Of a DNA stretch of 64,000 bases, positions 15,529-24,904 are shown piece after piece. How positions within the stretch are numbered: the stretch's first letter is position 1; every line of letters starts with the position of its first letter. The DNA lies in NCBI RefSeq assembly GCF_014647675.1, contig NZ_BMPQ01000002.1:577989-641988 (forward strand). The letters run 5' to 3'. The position numbers and the translations under genes are program-made. This stretch comes from Streptomyces flaveus (GTDB lineage Bacteria; Actinomycetota; Actinomycetes; Streptomycetales; Streptomycetaceae). The notes beneath the pieces were generated by a model that worked only from the letters and a program-made list of their open reading frames with translations, did not search any database and had not been told where the DNA came from.

Positions 15529-17382
15529 TCAAGCGGACAGTTCGTCCTTCAGCGCATCCCGCAGTCGGGCCGCCCGCTCGGAAACTTCATCGGGCCCCAG
15601 GGCGACCGCCCGGTCCGCCCACCGCTGGCCCTCCGCAAGCTCGCCCCGACGCGCGTAGACGAGGGCAAGCCGCAAAGCCGCCCGCCCATGCCCCGCATCG
15701 GCGGCCCGGGTCCACCACAGAGCGGCCTCCGGCTCGCTGCCCTCCCGGGCGAGCAGCAGACCGAGGTTGAACGCCCCGTTCCGAGACCCCGCCTCCGCGG
15801 CCTCCCGGTACCACCGGGCCGCCTCGACGACGTCCCCGCGGGCGGACGCCAGCATTCCGACCCGCACCTGTGCCCGCCGATGCCCCTGGTAGGCAGCCCG
15901 CTCGTACCACTCCTCGCACTCGCTCTTCTCGGTGGCCGGCTCCCCCAGTTCATGTGCGGACGCGGGCGGCCGTCGGGCGTCGAGCACGGCGGCCAGCCGG
16001 TACGCCGCCTCCGGGCTGCCCCCGCCGGCGGCGCAGCGCAGATGCCGCTCGGCCTCCTGCTCGTCCCCGTCCCGCAACTGCGCGATCCCGACCTGGAGCG
16101 CGGCCTCGGTGTGCCCGGCGGCAGCGGCCCGCTCGTACCACCTGAGCGCCGCGGCGTCCTCGCCCCGGCCCGCGTGCAGGATCCCGAGGTTGAACGCGGC
16201 GTCGACGCTGCCGGCCTCCGCGGCCTTGGAGAACCAGGGCTCGGCCCCGGCCGCGTCGCCGACCTGGAGCAGCAGGATCGCCAGCGCGTTGGCGGCCTCG
16301 CGGTGTCCCGCGTACGCCGCACGCCGGTACCACTGCTCGGCCTGCCCGGTCCGCCCCTGCTCGACGCAGAGCAGCGCGAGGTTGTACGCGCCGTTCACAT
16401 CGCCGGCGTCCATGGCGGCCCGGTACCAGCGCTCGGCGGTCTGCGTCTCGCCGCGCCCGGCGTGCAGCGCGCCCAGGGCGTTGGCGGCGTTCCCGTCGCC
16501 GTCCTGGGCAGCGCGCAGCCACCACACGGCGGCGCTCTCGGTGTCGCCCGCGTCCCGCAGCAGGAACCCGAGCGCGCAGGCGGCGCGTGCCTCGCCGTCC
16601 TTGGCGGACGTCAGATACCAGCGCCCGGCCTCCTTCAGCTTCCCGCGCTTCTCCAGGATGACTCCGAGGTGCAGCGCGGCCCTGCGGTGTCCGCGCGCGG
16701 CGGCCTGCCGGTACCACTGCTCGGCCTCGGCCATCAGGGACAGCCCGGCGCTCCTGTCGGCTCTGTCGGCGCCGCCCTGTTCCGTGGACTGTGCGGAGGG
16801 TTGTGCGGGCACTGTGGGCTCGCCGGCGGCAGCCCGCCGGTCCAGCGCGCGGGCGAGCCGGTACGCCGCCTCGCGGTGCCCCCGCTCGGCGGCGGCCCGC
16901 ATCCACTTCTCGGCAGCGGCGTCACCGCGGTGCTCGAGGAGGTCGGCGAGCGCGTACGCACCGAGGGTGTGGCCCTGCTCGGCGGACTGGCGCAGCCAGT
17001 ACTCGGCGGCGGGCTCGTCCCCGCGCTCACGGTGGTGGCGGCCGAGCGCGTGTGCGGCGGCGGCCGATCCGGCGACGGCGGCGATCCGCCACCAGCCGGC
17101 GGCCTCGTCGGCGTATCCGCGCTGATGCAGGAGGACACCCAGGTTGTTGGCGGCGGCACGGTCACCACCAGCGGTGGCAGCACGCAGCTGAGGCTCGGCT
17201 CCGTCGAGATCGCCGCGGCGCAGCAGCAGGCTTCCGAGGACGCTCATCGCCTCGACGTCGCCGGCTTCGGCGGCGAGCCGATGGCGTGCCTCCTCCGCAG
17301 CCTCGCCGGTCTCGTCCCGGTCGGAGGGCTGCACAAATCGCCCTGTCTCCAACAGAGTTGCCTTGTCCCCCATAACGTCCAT
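15529..17382 (-). CDS. Large Sel1-like (TPR) repeat protein
   Basis: A 617-aa protein made almost entirely of about fifteen Sel1-like repeats of roughly 35 residues (pattern ...AAxxGxxxAAxxLGxLLxxRGDxxxAExWYRxAA...), forming a superhelical scaffold for protein contacts. There is no signal peptide or membrane segment. Two low-complexity interruptions occur, at about residues 180-205 (VPAQPSAQSTEQGGADRADR) and near 480. ATG 17382 is used; ATG 17373 is an alternative. It lies between two identical initiator tRNA genes. The function is unknown. Confidence 0.85.
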   Translation of the reverse strand: MDVMGDKATLLETGRFVQPSDRDETGEAAEEARHRLAAEAGDVEAMSVLGSLLLRRGDLDGAEPQLRAATAGGDRAAANNLGVLLHQRGYADEAAGWWRIAAVAGSAAAAHALGRHHRERGDEPAAEYWLRQSAEQGHTLGAYALADLLEHRGDAAAEKWMRAAAERGHREAAYRLARALDRRAAAGEPTVPAQPSAQSTEQGGADRADRSAGLSLMAEAEQWYRQAAARGHRRAALHLGVILEKRGKLKEAGRWYLTSAKDGEARAACALGFLLRDAGDTESAAVWWLRAAQDGDGNAANALGALHAGRGETQTAERWYRAAMDAGDVNGAYNLALLCVEQGRTGQAEQWYRRAAYAGHREAANALAILLLQVGDAAGAEPWFSKAAEAGSVDAAFNLGILHAGRGEDAAALRWYERAAAAGHTEAALQVGIAQLRDGDEQEAERHLRCAAGGGSPEAAYRLAAVLDARRPPASAHELGEPATEKSECEEWYERAAYQGHRRAQVRVGMLASARGDVVEAARWYREAAEAGSRNGAFNLGLLLAREGSEPEAALWWTRAADAGHGRAALRLALVYARRGELAEGQRWADRAVALGPDEVSERAARLRDALKDELSA

Positions 17383-17564
17383 CGTCGCACCACCTGCAAC
17401 CTGGGTACACCTGGTATACCGCAGCCAGTGAGGTCACTTCAGCGTTTTGTCGACATGCCCACAGAGAGACAAGTCAAACACAGATTTCTCAACTCTCCCC
17501 GCATGGAGCGGCCTTTGTTGGGGCAGTTCTGCTCGGATGGGGAACACATACACGATCTCCACAC

Positions 17565-17606
17565 GACGAAGGGCCCGAATCCCCTTGAGGATTCGGGCCC
17601 TTCGTC
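17565..17606 (-). terminator. Terminator downstream of the second tRNA-fMet
   Basis: Two perfectly complementary 18-base arms (17565-17582 and 17589-17606) surround a 6-base loop. It lies 5 bases beyond the 3' end of the minus-strand tRNA. Confidence 0.85.
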
Positions 17607-17611
17607 TTCAG

Positions 17612-17685
17612 TAGCGGGGACAGGATTTGAACCTGCGACCTCTGGGTTATGAGCCCAGCGAGCTACCGAGCTGCTCCACCCCGCG
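17612..17685 (-). tRNA. tRNA-fMet (initiator, anticodon CAT), second copy
   Basis: Identical in all 74 bases to the gene at 15326-15399; including flank, 80 bases (17606-17685 and 15320-15399) are the same. It has the same C1 x T72 mismatch, GGG/CCC anticodon stem and uncoded CCA. Confidence 0.95.
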
Positions 17686-17752
17686 CCGTTGTTCGGCAAC
17701 CGTATCACGGCGCGGGACGGGCCTTTCACTCAGTCGCTGACAGCCGCGCTGG

Positions 17753-20689
17753 TCAGCCGCTTCCGCCGCTCCCTTCGGGAGTGTCGCCGCTGTTGGCCGC
17801 GCCCTCACCACCGGTGTTGTCGGGCTGGGCCTGGGCCTCCTCGGCCCGCTGCAGCGCTTCCTCGAGGTCCTGCTGCGCCCGGCCGTACGCCTCCCAGTCG
17901 CCCTTCTTCAGGGCTTCCTGGCCGGCCTCGTAGGCCTCCTGGGCGTCGTCGAGCGCCTGTTGGAGCGTTGTGTCACCCGTTGCCGGTGGTGGCTCGGTGG
18001 TGTCGTCACCCTCGTCCGGTGGCGGGGGCGTGGCCTCCGACGCGAAGACCTTGTCGAGCGCCTGGCTGAGGGTGTCCTCGAAGGCGGTGGTGCCTCCGTA
18101 CGACACCGCGACCTTCTTCAGCAGCGGATACTCGGCGTTGCTGCCCTGTACATAGATCGGTTCGACGTACAGGAATCCGGCGTCCATGGGCACCGCGAGC
18201 AGATTTCCGAAGATCATGTTCGACTTCGACGTCTCCGCGTTCCGCGTGAACTCCTGGACCGCCGGCATCGAACTCAACTTGCTCTGCCACTGCACCGGTC
18301 CGTCCACCTCGGACTCGCCGGTGACTCTGAGCAGCCGCATCGTGCCGTACTCGTCGCTGTTCGCATCGGCGTCCACCGCCATGTACGCGGCCAGGTTCGG
18401 CCGTCCGCTCGGGGTGAACGTGGTCGTCAGCGAGAACCGCTGCTGATCGTCTCCGGGCATCTTCAGCGACAGGTAGTACGGCGGTACGGCGATGCTGTCT
18501 TTTCGGCTCGTCGGGTCGTTCGGCACCTGCCACACGTCACTCGCGTTGTAGAACTGGTCGGCGTTGGTGACGTGGTAGATGCCCAGCTGCTCGCGCTGCA
18601 CCTTGAACAGGTCCTGCGGGTAGCGCAGATGCTCCTTCAGCTCGGCCGGGATGTCGGCCTTCGCCTTGACCGTGCCCGGGTACGCCTTCTTCCACGTCTT
18701 CAGGACCGGGTCCTTCTCGTCCCACGTGTAGAGGTTGACGCTGCCGTCGTACGCGTCGACGGTCGCCTTCACCGAGTTGCGGATGTAGTTGACCTGGTTC
18801 TGCTGGGCGACCACCGTGCGCGCACTGTCCTCGTCCGTGAGCGCATCCGTGGTGGTGTCGCCGAGTGTCGTGCGCGATGCATACGGATAACCGTTCGTGG
18901 TGGTGTAGGCATCGACGACCCACACGACCCGCTTGCCGATGACGGTCGGATAGGCGTCACCGTCGATGGTCAGCCAAGGCGCGACCGCCTCGACGCGCTC
19001 CTTCGGCGTGCGGTTGTAGAGGATCTTCGATCCCTCGCCGATGGCGCCTGAGTACAGCATCTGCGGCTCACTGAAAGCGGCCGCGTACGCGGCGCGGTTC
19101 AGCGGGTTCGACAGGTCGATACCGCCGTTGCCCTTGTACTGGTACGTCTTCTGGCCGCCCGCCTCCTCGTAGTCGAGCTCCTTCTGGGAGCCACCCACGA
19201 TCGAGTACTGGGTGGTCTTCTCGCCGAAGTAGATGCGCTGCTCGTAGCCCTTGTTGAAGGTGCCGGTGGTGGGCAGGCCCTGCTCGGTGAAGGCCGGGGA
19301 ACCCTCGGAACCCGGCTGGATCTCGGTGCCCTTGGCCGCGATGGCGCCGTACCCGTGCGTGTAGATGAAGTGCTGGTTGATCCAGTTCTTCTTGTCGACG
19401 CGGTCGAGGTTCAGCTCACGCAGACCGATGATCGTGTCCTGGCCGTTGTACCGGTCGATGTCCAGCGTGGTCGGGAACTGGTAGTACTTCCGCTCCTGCT
19501 CCAGCTGTTGGAACGTCGGCGAGACCACGTTCGGGTCGTTCAGCCGGTAGCTCGCGACCGAATCGGCCTGGTCGCGCTGCTGCTTGGCGTCGCCGCCGTT
19601 GCCCGTACCCGAGATCTCGTCGATCTTGACGCCGTCGATGCCGTACGCCTTGCGCGTTGCCTCGATGTTCTTCTCGATGTACGAGGTCTCCTTGGCCTGC
19701 TCGTTCGGCTTGACCTGGAACTGCTGCACGATCGCCGGGTACAGCCCGCCGATCAGCAGGGCGGAGAGAACCAGCAGACCGAAGCCGATCAGCGGCAGTT
19801 GCCAGGTGCGCCGCCACAGCGTGGCGAAGAACAGGAGAGCGCAAATCACGGCGATGCAGAACAGGATGGTCTTGGCCGGCAGGTAGGCGTTGGCGTCGAC
19901 GTACCTGAGGCCCGTCCAGTTGTCCGTCGCCTTGAAGTCGCTGGATTTCACGGCGAGTCCGTACCGGTCGAGCCAGTACGCGACCGCCTTCAAAGCGACG
20001 AACAGGCCAAGCAGCACGGAGAGATGGCCGGTGGCCGCGGCTGTGGCACGCGCTCCGGGGCTGGTGACCCGCAGTCCGCCGTACAGGTAGTGGGTCAGGG
20101 CGGCGGCGATCACCGACAGGATCGTGGCGGCGAAGCCGAAGCCCACCAGGAAGCGGTACCAGGGCAGGTCGAAGGCGTAGAAGGAGACGTCGAGGTGGAA
20201 CTGGGGGTCCTTCTGGTTGAAGGACACTCCGTTCACCCACATCAGCCACGTACGCCACTGGCCTGACGCGGAGGCACCCGCGATCAGCCCGATGAGGGCG
20301 GTGATCCCGAACAGGATCCACTTCTTGTACGGGGCCACGCCCATGCGGTAGCGGTCGAGGCTCTGTTGCTCCATCGACATGGCGCTCAGTGGCGGCCTGA
20401 GCCGGTGGGCCAGCCAGATGTTCACGCCGACGGCCACGGCCATCAGCAGTCCGAAGACGAAGAACAGGCCGATCTTGGTCCACAGGGTGGTCGTGAAGAC
20501 TGAGGAGTACTTGACCGATCGGTACCAGAGCCAGTCCGTCCAGAACCCCGCGAACATGACGAACGCCATGGCCAGCACGGCCAGTACGCCCAGTGTCATG
20601 AGCAGGGTCCGGACGCGCCGGGACGGTCGGCCCACTCTGATCCGTGGCCCCGTCGGGCCTCCGCCGCGGTCCGGCATCTGGAAAGCCAA
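17753..20689 (-). CDS. UPF0182 family large membrane protein
   Basis: A 978-aa protein of the UPF0182 family. About seven transmembrane helices occupy the first ~330 residues (starting [23 protein letters not shown]). A large extracytoplasmic domain of ~550 residues follows, then an acidic helical tail ([24 protein letters not shown]). The start is taken as TTG 20689, giving an [10 protein letters not shown]-terminus with GAGGTG six bases upstream; ATG 20677 is the alternative. The function is unknown in all members. In mycobacteria the homologue is Rv3193c, next to the PDZ protease, as here. Confidence 0.88.
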   Translation of the reverse strand: MAFQMPDRGGGPTGPRIRVGRPSRRVRTLLMTLGVLAVLAMAFVMFAGFWTDWLWYRSVKYSSVFTTTLWTKIGLFFVFGLLMAVAVGVNIWLAHRLRPPLSAMSMEQQSLDRYRMGVAPYKKWILFGITALIGLIAGASASGQWRTWLMWVNGVSFNQKDPQFHLDVSFYAFDLPWYRFLVGFGFAATILSVIAAALTHYLYGGLRVTSPGARATAAATGHLSVLLGLFVALKAVAYWLDRYGLAVKSSDFKATDNWTGLRYVDANAYLPAKTILFCIAVICALLFFATLWRRTWQLPLIGFGLLVLSALLIGGLYPAIVQQFQVKPNEQAKETSYIEKNIEATRKAYGIDGVKIDEISGTGNGGDAKQQRDQADSVASYRLNDPNVVSPTFQQLEQERKYYQFPTTLDIDRYNGQDTIIGLRELNLDRVDKKNWINQHFIYTHGYGAIAAKGTEIQPGSEGSPAFTEQGLPTTGTFNKGYEQRIYFGEKTTQYSIVGGSQKELDYEEAGGQKTYQYKGNGGIDLSNPLNRAAYAAAFSEPQMLYSGAIGEGSKILYNRTPKERVEAVAPWLTIDGDAYPTVIGKRVVWVVDAYTTTNGYPYASRTTLGDTTTDALTDEDSARTVVAQQNQVNYIRNSVKATVDAYDGSVNLYTWDEKDPVLKTWKKAYPGTVKAKADIPAELKEHLRYPQDLFKVQREQLGIYHVTNADQFYNASDVWQVPNDPTSRKDSIAVPPYYLSLKMPGDDQQRFSLTTTFTPSGRPNLAAYMAVDADANSDEYGTMRLLRVTGESEVDGPVQWQSKLSSMPAVQEFTRNAETSKSNMIFGNLLAVPMDAGFLYVEPIYVQGSNAEYPLLKKVAVSYGGTTAFEDTLSQALDKVFASEATPPPPDEGDDTTEPPPATGDTTLQQALDDAQEAYEAGQEALKKGDWEAYGRAQQDLEEALQRAEEAQAQPDNTGGEGAANSGDTPEGSGGSG

Positions 20690-20814
20690 GGTGTGCACCT
20701 CGAAGTTCGGTCTGGGTCTTTTTGGGCCCTGCGAACACAGGGCCACATCTATGCAACTTACTGATGCTTTACTCGGTTCCCGGTTTCGGGTCCGAACGAG
20801 GCAGGATTGTGACC

Positions 20815-21372
20815 ATGTCCAACTCCGCCTCCACAGGCACCCCCATGGCGGCCGGTCCCCTGACCCGTGCCGTCCTCGAAATCGACGAGTACGTATCCGG
20901 GCTCGGCTGGGACCAGCCCGCACGGCTCTTCGCGCTGGTCGACACCGCTCAGCTGCGCTCCGAGGAGCCCGGCCTCGCGGCACGTCTCGGTCTCGCCGAC
21001 GACGCTCCCGCCGGCGCTCTTACCCCCATCGAACAGGAGGAACTCCCCGCGGGCAGCCCTCTGGACGAGTTTCTCGGCACCATCGCCTGGCCGGACGCGG
21101 TGGCCGGCTGCGCGCTGTCCGTGGAGCGGCTGATGCTGCCGCCGTCCGCGGAGGCGTCGGTTCCGGAAGGTCTCGACGAGAAGCGTCTGGCGAAGTGGGT
21201 CGCCGAGCACCCCGAGCGCCAGGAGGTCCGGATGACCGTCGGCGTGCTGCGCGGCGGGAAGCGCGAGTCGGCGCTGCGGCTGCGCGAGAAGGACGCGGCG
21301 ACCGAGGTGCTCACCGGCTCCGATCTGGTGCCGGGGCTGGCGGAGGCGCTGGTGGCGACATTCGCCGAGTAG
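20815..21372 (+). CDS. PPA1309-family hypothetical protein
   Basis: A 185-aa cytoplasmic protein typical of actinobacteria ([44 protein letters not shown]...). The body is rich in Leu/Ala helices and ends with [33 protein letters not shown]. It has no catalytic motif. It is divergent from the UPF0182 gene and convergent with the PDZ protease gene; this trio is conserved in actinobacteria, suggesting a shared envelope-related role (inference). Confidence 0.75.
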   Translation: MSNSASTGTPMAAGPLTRAVLEIDEYVSGLGWDQPARLFALVDTAQLRSEEPGLAARLGLADDAPAGALTPIEQEELPAGSPLDEFLGTIAWPDAVAGCALSVERLMLPPSAEASVPEGLDEKRLAKWVAEHPERQEVRMTVGVLRGGKRESALRLREKDAATEVLTGSDLVPGLAEALVATFAE

Positions 21373-21397
21373 CACTTGTAGTACTTCACGAGCCGGC

Positions 21398-22492
21398 TCA
21401 GCTCTTCGTGCACTGGGGCAGGTCGTCGGTGTTGCCGCCCCGGATGTCCTTGAGGGCGTTCATCGCGTCGTCGAGGGTGTCGACCTTGACGAGGGTGAGC
21501 CCGTCGGGGATGTCCCGGGCGGCTGCCGCGCAGTTGTCCTTGGGCGTCAGGAAGTACTGGGCGCCCTGGGCGCGGGCGCCGACCGTCTTCATCTCGATGC
21601 CGCCGATGGGGCCGACCTTGCCGTCGTCGTCGATGGTGCCGGTGCCGGCCACGAACTTGCCGCCGGTGAGATCGCCAGGGGTGAGCTTGTCGACGATGCC
21701 GAGGGCGAACATCAGACCGGCGCTCGGACCGCCGACGTCGGCGAGCTTGATGTCGATGGTGAACGGGAACGTGTGATCGGTCCCGGCCGCGATGCCGACT
21801 ATCGCGCGCTCCTCGCCGTCGTCGTCCGACTTCGTCGTGGTGATGGTGATGTCCTCGGTCTTCGTCGCCGTCCGGTTCTCCTTCTCGGCGGCGGCCTGCT
21901 CCTTGGCGGGCACGACGGTGAAGACGACCTTCTCGCCGGGCTTGTGCTTGGTGACGAGCTTCGCCACCTCGTCGTACGCCTTGACCGGCGTACCGTCCAC
22001 GGCCTTGATCACATCACCCGCGTGCAGCTTGTCCTCGGCCGGGCTGTCCTTGAGCACGGAGGAGACGATGGTCCAGGACTTCACCGCGATGTTCCGCTCC
22101 TTGAGGGCGGCGACCTTGGCGGTTTCCTGGGACTGACTGAACTCCTCGGCGTTCTCCTGCGTCGACTGCTCCTCCGTCTTGCCGTCGGGGTAGAGCGTGT
22201 CGTGCGGGACCACCTTGTTGTCGTGCGCCAGCCAGCCGTAGACGGCCTCGACGAGGTTCATCTTGTAGTCGGCGCTCGTGACACGGACCGTCGTCATGTT
22301 GAGATGGCCGCTCGCCGGGTAGGTCTTGCGGCCGGAGATCTGGAGCACCGGCTCGCCGTCGTGCTCGCCGAGCGTGTTCACCGTCGGACCCGGTGACATC
22401 TCCGAGTACGGCACATTGATGAAGACCCCTGCGCACAGGAGCGCGATCAGCATCAGGGTGGAGGCGAGCATCGTCGCGGTGCGGCGTGGCAT
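21398..22492 (-). CDS. Membrane-anchored PDZ / Lon-type (S16) serine protease, YlbL family
   Basis: A 364-aa protein. An N-terminal signal anchor (ATMLASTLMLIALLCAGVFI) is followed by an extracellular PDZ domain (DSPAEDKLHAGDVIKAVDGTPVKAYDEVAKLV) and a C-terminal Lon proteolytic domain. The Ser-Lys dyad is visible: Ser in VGGPSAGLMFAL and Lys in IGGIEMKTVGA. The start MPRRTATM (22492) places the membrane segment correctly; a GTG at 22513 is the alternative. It probably trims extracytoplasmic or misfolded proteins. Confidence 0.9.
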   Translation of the reverse strand: MPRRTATMLASTLMLIALLCAGVFINVPYSEMSPGPTVNTLGEHDGEPVLQISGRKTYPASGHLNMTTVRVTSADYKMNLVEAVYGWLAHDNKVVPHDTLYPDGKTEEQSTQENAEEFSQSQETAKVAALKERNIAVKSWTIVSSVLKDSPAEDKLHAGDVIKAVDGTPVKAYDEVAKLVTKHKPGEKVVFTVVPAKEQAAAEKENRTATKTEDITITTTKSDDDGEERAIVGIAAGTDHTFPFTIDIKLADVGGPSAGLMFALGIVDKLTPGDLTGGKFVAGTGTIDDDGKVGPIGGIEMKTVGARAQGAQYFLTPKDNCAAAARDIPDGLTLVKVDTLDDAMNALKDIRGGNTDDLPQCTKS

Positions 22493-22596
22493 GGAACGAC
22501 AGTACGGGACCACCCTGTCAATGCACCGTCGGGGCCGCCTGTACGGGACATCGGGGCCGGGGCGCAGACGTCCTCAGGCGGCTTCGGTGCCGGTGG

Positions 22597-22791
22597 TCAG
22601 ACGTCGGTGGGCGACTTCTCGGTGGGCTGCTTCTCCGTGTGCTGTTTCTCCATGGCCTCGCGGAAGCGCGTATAGCCCGCGAGTTCGGCGCCGTCCCCGA
22701 TGGTCCTGCGGTTCCGGCTGGCCCAAGTGCCCCACACTCCGGCACCGATCGCAGCCAAAAGCGGAATCAGCAACCAGGCGAGCGCCGCCAT
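22597..22791 (-). CDS. Small single-pass membrane protein
   Basis: A 64-aa protein, MAALAWLLIPLLAAIGAGVWGTW then a basic stop-transfer (ASRNRRT) and a charged cytoplasmic tail (AMEKQHTEKQPTEKSPTDV). ATG 22791 has GGGAGG at 5 bases; the longer GTG reading at 22818 has no such site. The tail carries three TEK/TEK-like repeats. The role is unknown. It lies upstream of the PDZ protease gene in the same direction. Confidence 0.7.
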   Translation of the reverse strand: MAALAWLLIPLLAAIGAGVWGTWASRNRRTIGDGAELAGYTRFREAMEKQHTEKQPTEKSPTDV

Positions 22792-22909
22792 GCCGACCTC
22801 CCAACCCCATGAAGCCACCGCAACTGACTGATCAGCAGATTAACCATGCCCGTGTCCAACGCTCACGGCAGGGGTGAGGTTACGCAACCGGAACGCGCGT
22901 GTGCGCGGA

Positions 22910-23371
22910 TCAGCAGGCGCCCACCCATTCTTCTGTCCCGTCCGAGAACTTCTGGTGCTTCCAGATCGGCACTTCATGCTTCAGGTCGTCGATCAGCTTG
23001 CGGCAGGCTTCGAAGGCCTCGCCACGATGGGGACAGGAAACGGCGACGACGACGGCCAGGTCCCCCACCCTGAGATCCCCCACCCGGTGAACGGCCGCAA
23101 GCGCCCGCACCGGATACTCGGCGACAACCTTCTCGGCGACCCGCCGCATCTCCGCCTCGGCACTGGGATGGCAGGAGTACCCGAGCGCGTCGACGTCCGC
23201 TCCCCCGTCGTGATTCCTGACGGTCCCGACGAACAGCGCGGTCCCTCCGGAGGCGTCGTCCCCGACAGCGCGGAAAACCTCGTCTACGGAGAGGGCGGTT
23301 TCCCGGATGGCCAGGAGCTTGATCGGGTCTTGCGCCGCCTGCTCACCGGGGTGATCGTTCATAGGTGCCAT
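22910..23371 (-). CDS. moaE: Molybdopterin synthase large subunit
   Basis: A 153-aa MoaE that converts cyclic pyranopterin monophosphate to molybdopterin together with thiocarboxylated MoaD. Motifs seen are GGTALFVGTVRNHDGG, HRVGDLRVGDLAVVVAVSCPHRGEAFEACR and the catalytic-lysine region VPIWKHQKF. The start is uncertain between ATG 23371 and ATG 23362. No moaD is adjacent. moeZ at 53284 in the same window would supply sulfur to its MoaD partner. Confidence 0.9.
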   Translation of the reverse strand: MAPMNDHPGEQAAQDPIKLLAIRETALSVDEVFRAVGDDASGGTALFVGTVRNHDGGADVDALGYSCHPSAEAEMRRVAEKVVAEYPVRALAAVHRVGDLRVGDLAVVVAVSCPHRGEAFEACRKLIDDLKHEVPIWKHQKFSDGTEEWVGAC

Positions 23372-23431
23372 GACCCCATCGTGCCCCACCCCGCTGACAG
23401 CACGGAACAGCGTTTTCCTGCCCCACGCCAA

Positions 23432-23531
23432 CTTCAGCCCGTCCGGCGATCGAGGACGAGGCTGTTCAGGCCGATAAGCGGGGCTGGGGACGCAGCCCCA
23501 GGGATGGGTAGGGGCGGCGGGGCGAGACAAC
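23432..23531. repeat. Dispersed Streptomyces intergenic repeat (CTTCAGCCCGTCCGGCGAT type)
   Basis: This stretch matches a repeat I recognise between many Streptomyces genes. It begins CTTCAGCCCGTCCGGCGAT, then CGAGGACGAGG, contains the hairpin GGGGCTG (23480-23486) / CAGCCCC (23493-23499), and ends in TGGGTAGGGGCGGCGGGGCGA. It separates moaE from the upstream epimerase-like gene, both on the minus strand. Confidence 0.7.
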
Positions 23532-23548
23532 CCGGCGCACCGGCCGCG

Positions 23549-24712
23549 TCAGATCCGCCGTCGGGCCTTCCGCGCCCGGCGGACCAGCGCGGCCGTACCC
23601 AGCAGCGCGACCGTCGCGCCCGCGGCGCCCGCGGCGGTGGCGTCCTTGCGGCCGAGGCGGCGGCCGGCCACCGTGTGCCGCCCGGCAACCTCCTCCAGGA
23701 GCTCGGCGAGGACCTCCTCGTTGGTCCACTGCGGGCGCCATCCGGCGTCGTGGAGCCGGCTCCCGCTGACCACCCAGGGGTACATCGTGTAGGCGAGGTC
23801 TCCGGCCGGCGACGGCGTGAGTCCGATCCGGTGGAGCCGGGCCGCAGCACCCAGGGCGACGGCCGAGGGCAGTTCCATCCGCCGGATCCCGCTGAGTTCC
23901 TCGACCTCCTCCTGTTCCAGCCATCCGTCGCAGCCCACGGCCAGCTCACCGTCGGCCTTCTCCAGGACGGCGTACTCCAGGGCACTGCACAGGTCCTCGA
24001 CGTGGCAGAACTGCCAGGCGGGCCGGGACCCGGCGACGACCAGCAGCCGGGGTGACTCGAAGTAGCGCGTGAGGGCCGTGTCGGTGCCGCCGACGAGCAC
24101 GGCGGGCCGTACGACGGTGACGTTGAGCCCGGGATGCGCGCGGGGCGCCCGCCGGGCGAGCCGTTCGATCTCCAGGAGATCGCCGACGCCAGTGGCCTCC
24201 GCGGTGGCGCGCAGTTCGGCGTCTTCGGAGAGGGGCAGTTCGTTGTCGGGCAGCGCTCCGTAGACCATGGCCGAGGTGCACAGCACCACCCGGTGCACTC
24301 CGGCGGCGGCCGCGGCGGTGAGCACGGTCTGGGTGCCCCGCACGTTGTACGCGGTGCGCGCCGCGGGATCGGTCTCCAGGTCGAGGTCGAGCGCCAGATG
24401 GACCACGACGTCCGCGCCGCGGAGCTTCTCGGCGATCGCCGGGTCTCGTACGTCGAGGATGTGCCAGTGGGCGTCCGCGCACTCACCACGCCGCTCGTCG
24501 ATGGCGATGACCTGCTTGATCTCGTCGCTGGCGGCGAGCCGCTCGGTGAGCAGAGCGCCGATGCCGTCGGCGGCGCCGGTGACCGCGACGACGGGGCCGC
24601 GCAGGGCAGTCGACTCTCCGGCGCGCAGCGCCGTCGTCGAGGGACGGTGGTCGGGCGACGGGTGGGCTGAGAGGTTTCGCGCTGCGCGAACCTGTGGATC
24701 TGGGGAACTCAC
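23549..24712 (-). CDS. SDR-type NAD-dependent epimerase/dehydratase, membrane-tailed
   Basis: A 387-aa extended short-chain dehydrogenase/reductase. The Rossmann motif is VVAVTGAADGIGALLTERLA, with an acidic residue after strand 2 (AIDERRGE). The C-terminus has a hydrophobic stretch (AAGAAGATVALLGTAALV) followed by RRARKARRRI, which looks like a tail anchor. The usual YxxxK is not obvious (VYGALPDNE is where it would begin), so activity is uncertain. GTG 24712 has GGAG 8 bases upstream. It is divergent from the zincin gene. Confidence 0.78.
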   Translation of the reverse strand: MSSPDPQVRAARNLSAHPSPDHRPSTTALRAGESTALRGPVVAVTGAADGIGALLTERLAASDEIKQVIAIDERRGECADAHWHILDVRDPAIAEKLRGADVVVHLALDLDLETDPAARTAYNVRGTQTVLTAAAAAGVHRVVLCTSAMVYGALPDNELPLSEDAELRATAEATGVGDLLEIERLARRAPRAHPGLNVTVVRPAVLVGGTDTALTRYFESPRLLVVAGSRPAWQFCHVEDLCSALEYAVLEKADGELAVGCDGWLEQEEVEELSGIRRMELPSAVALGAAARLHRIGLTPSPAGDLAYTMYPWVVSGSRLHDAGWRPQWTNEEVLAELLEEVAGRHTVAGRRLGRKDATAAGAAGATVALLGTAALVRRARKARRRI

Positions 24713-24904
24713 CGGGCGTCTCCAGCGGTTGTCTTCAGTAAGAACGCGCGTGATGCGTACGTACCAGGTGGCATCCATCCTGCCGCAGCCCAGGAGTCGG
24801 CGAAGCATCGAGGCCTGAACCGGCCGCGGTGTCTACGCTGGGTGGTGTTGTCGGGCAACCGCGCCGTCGGAGAGAACCGGCGGCCTTACCAGCCGAGGAA
24901 TCCC

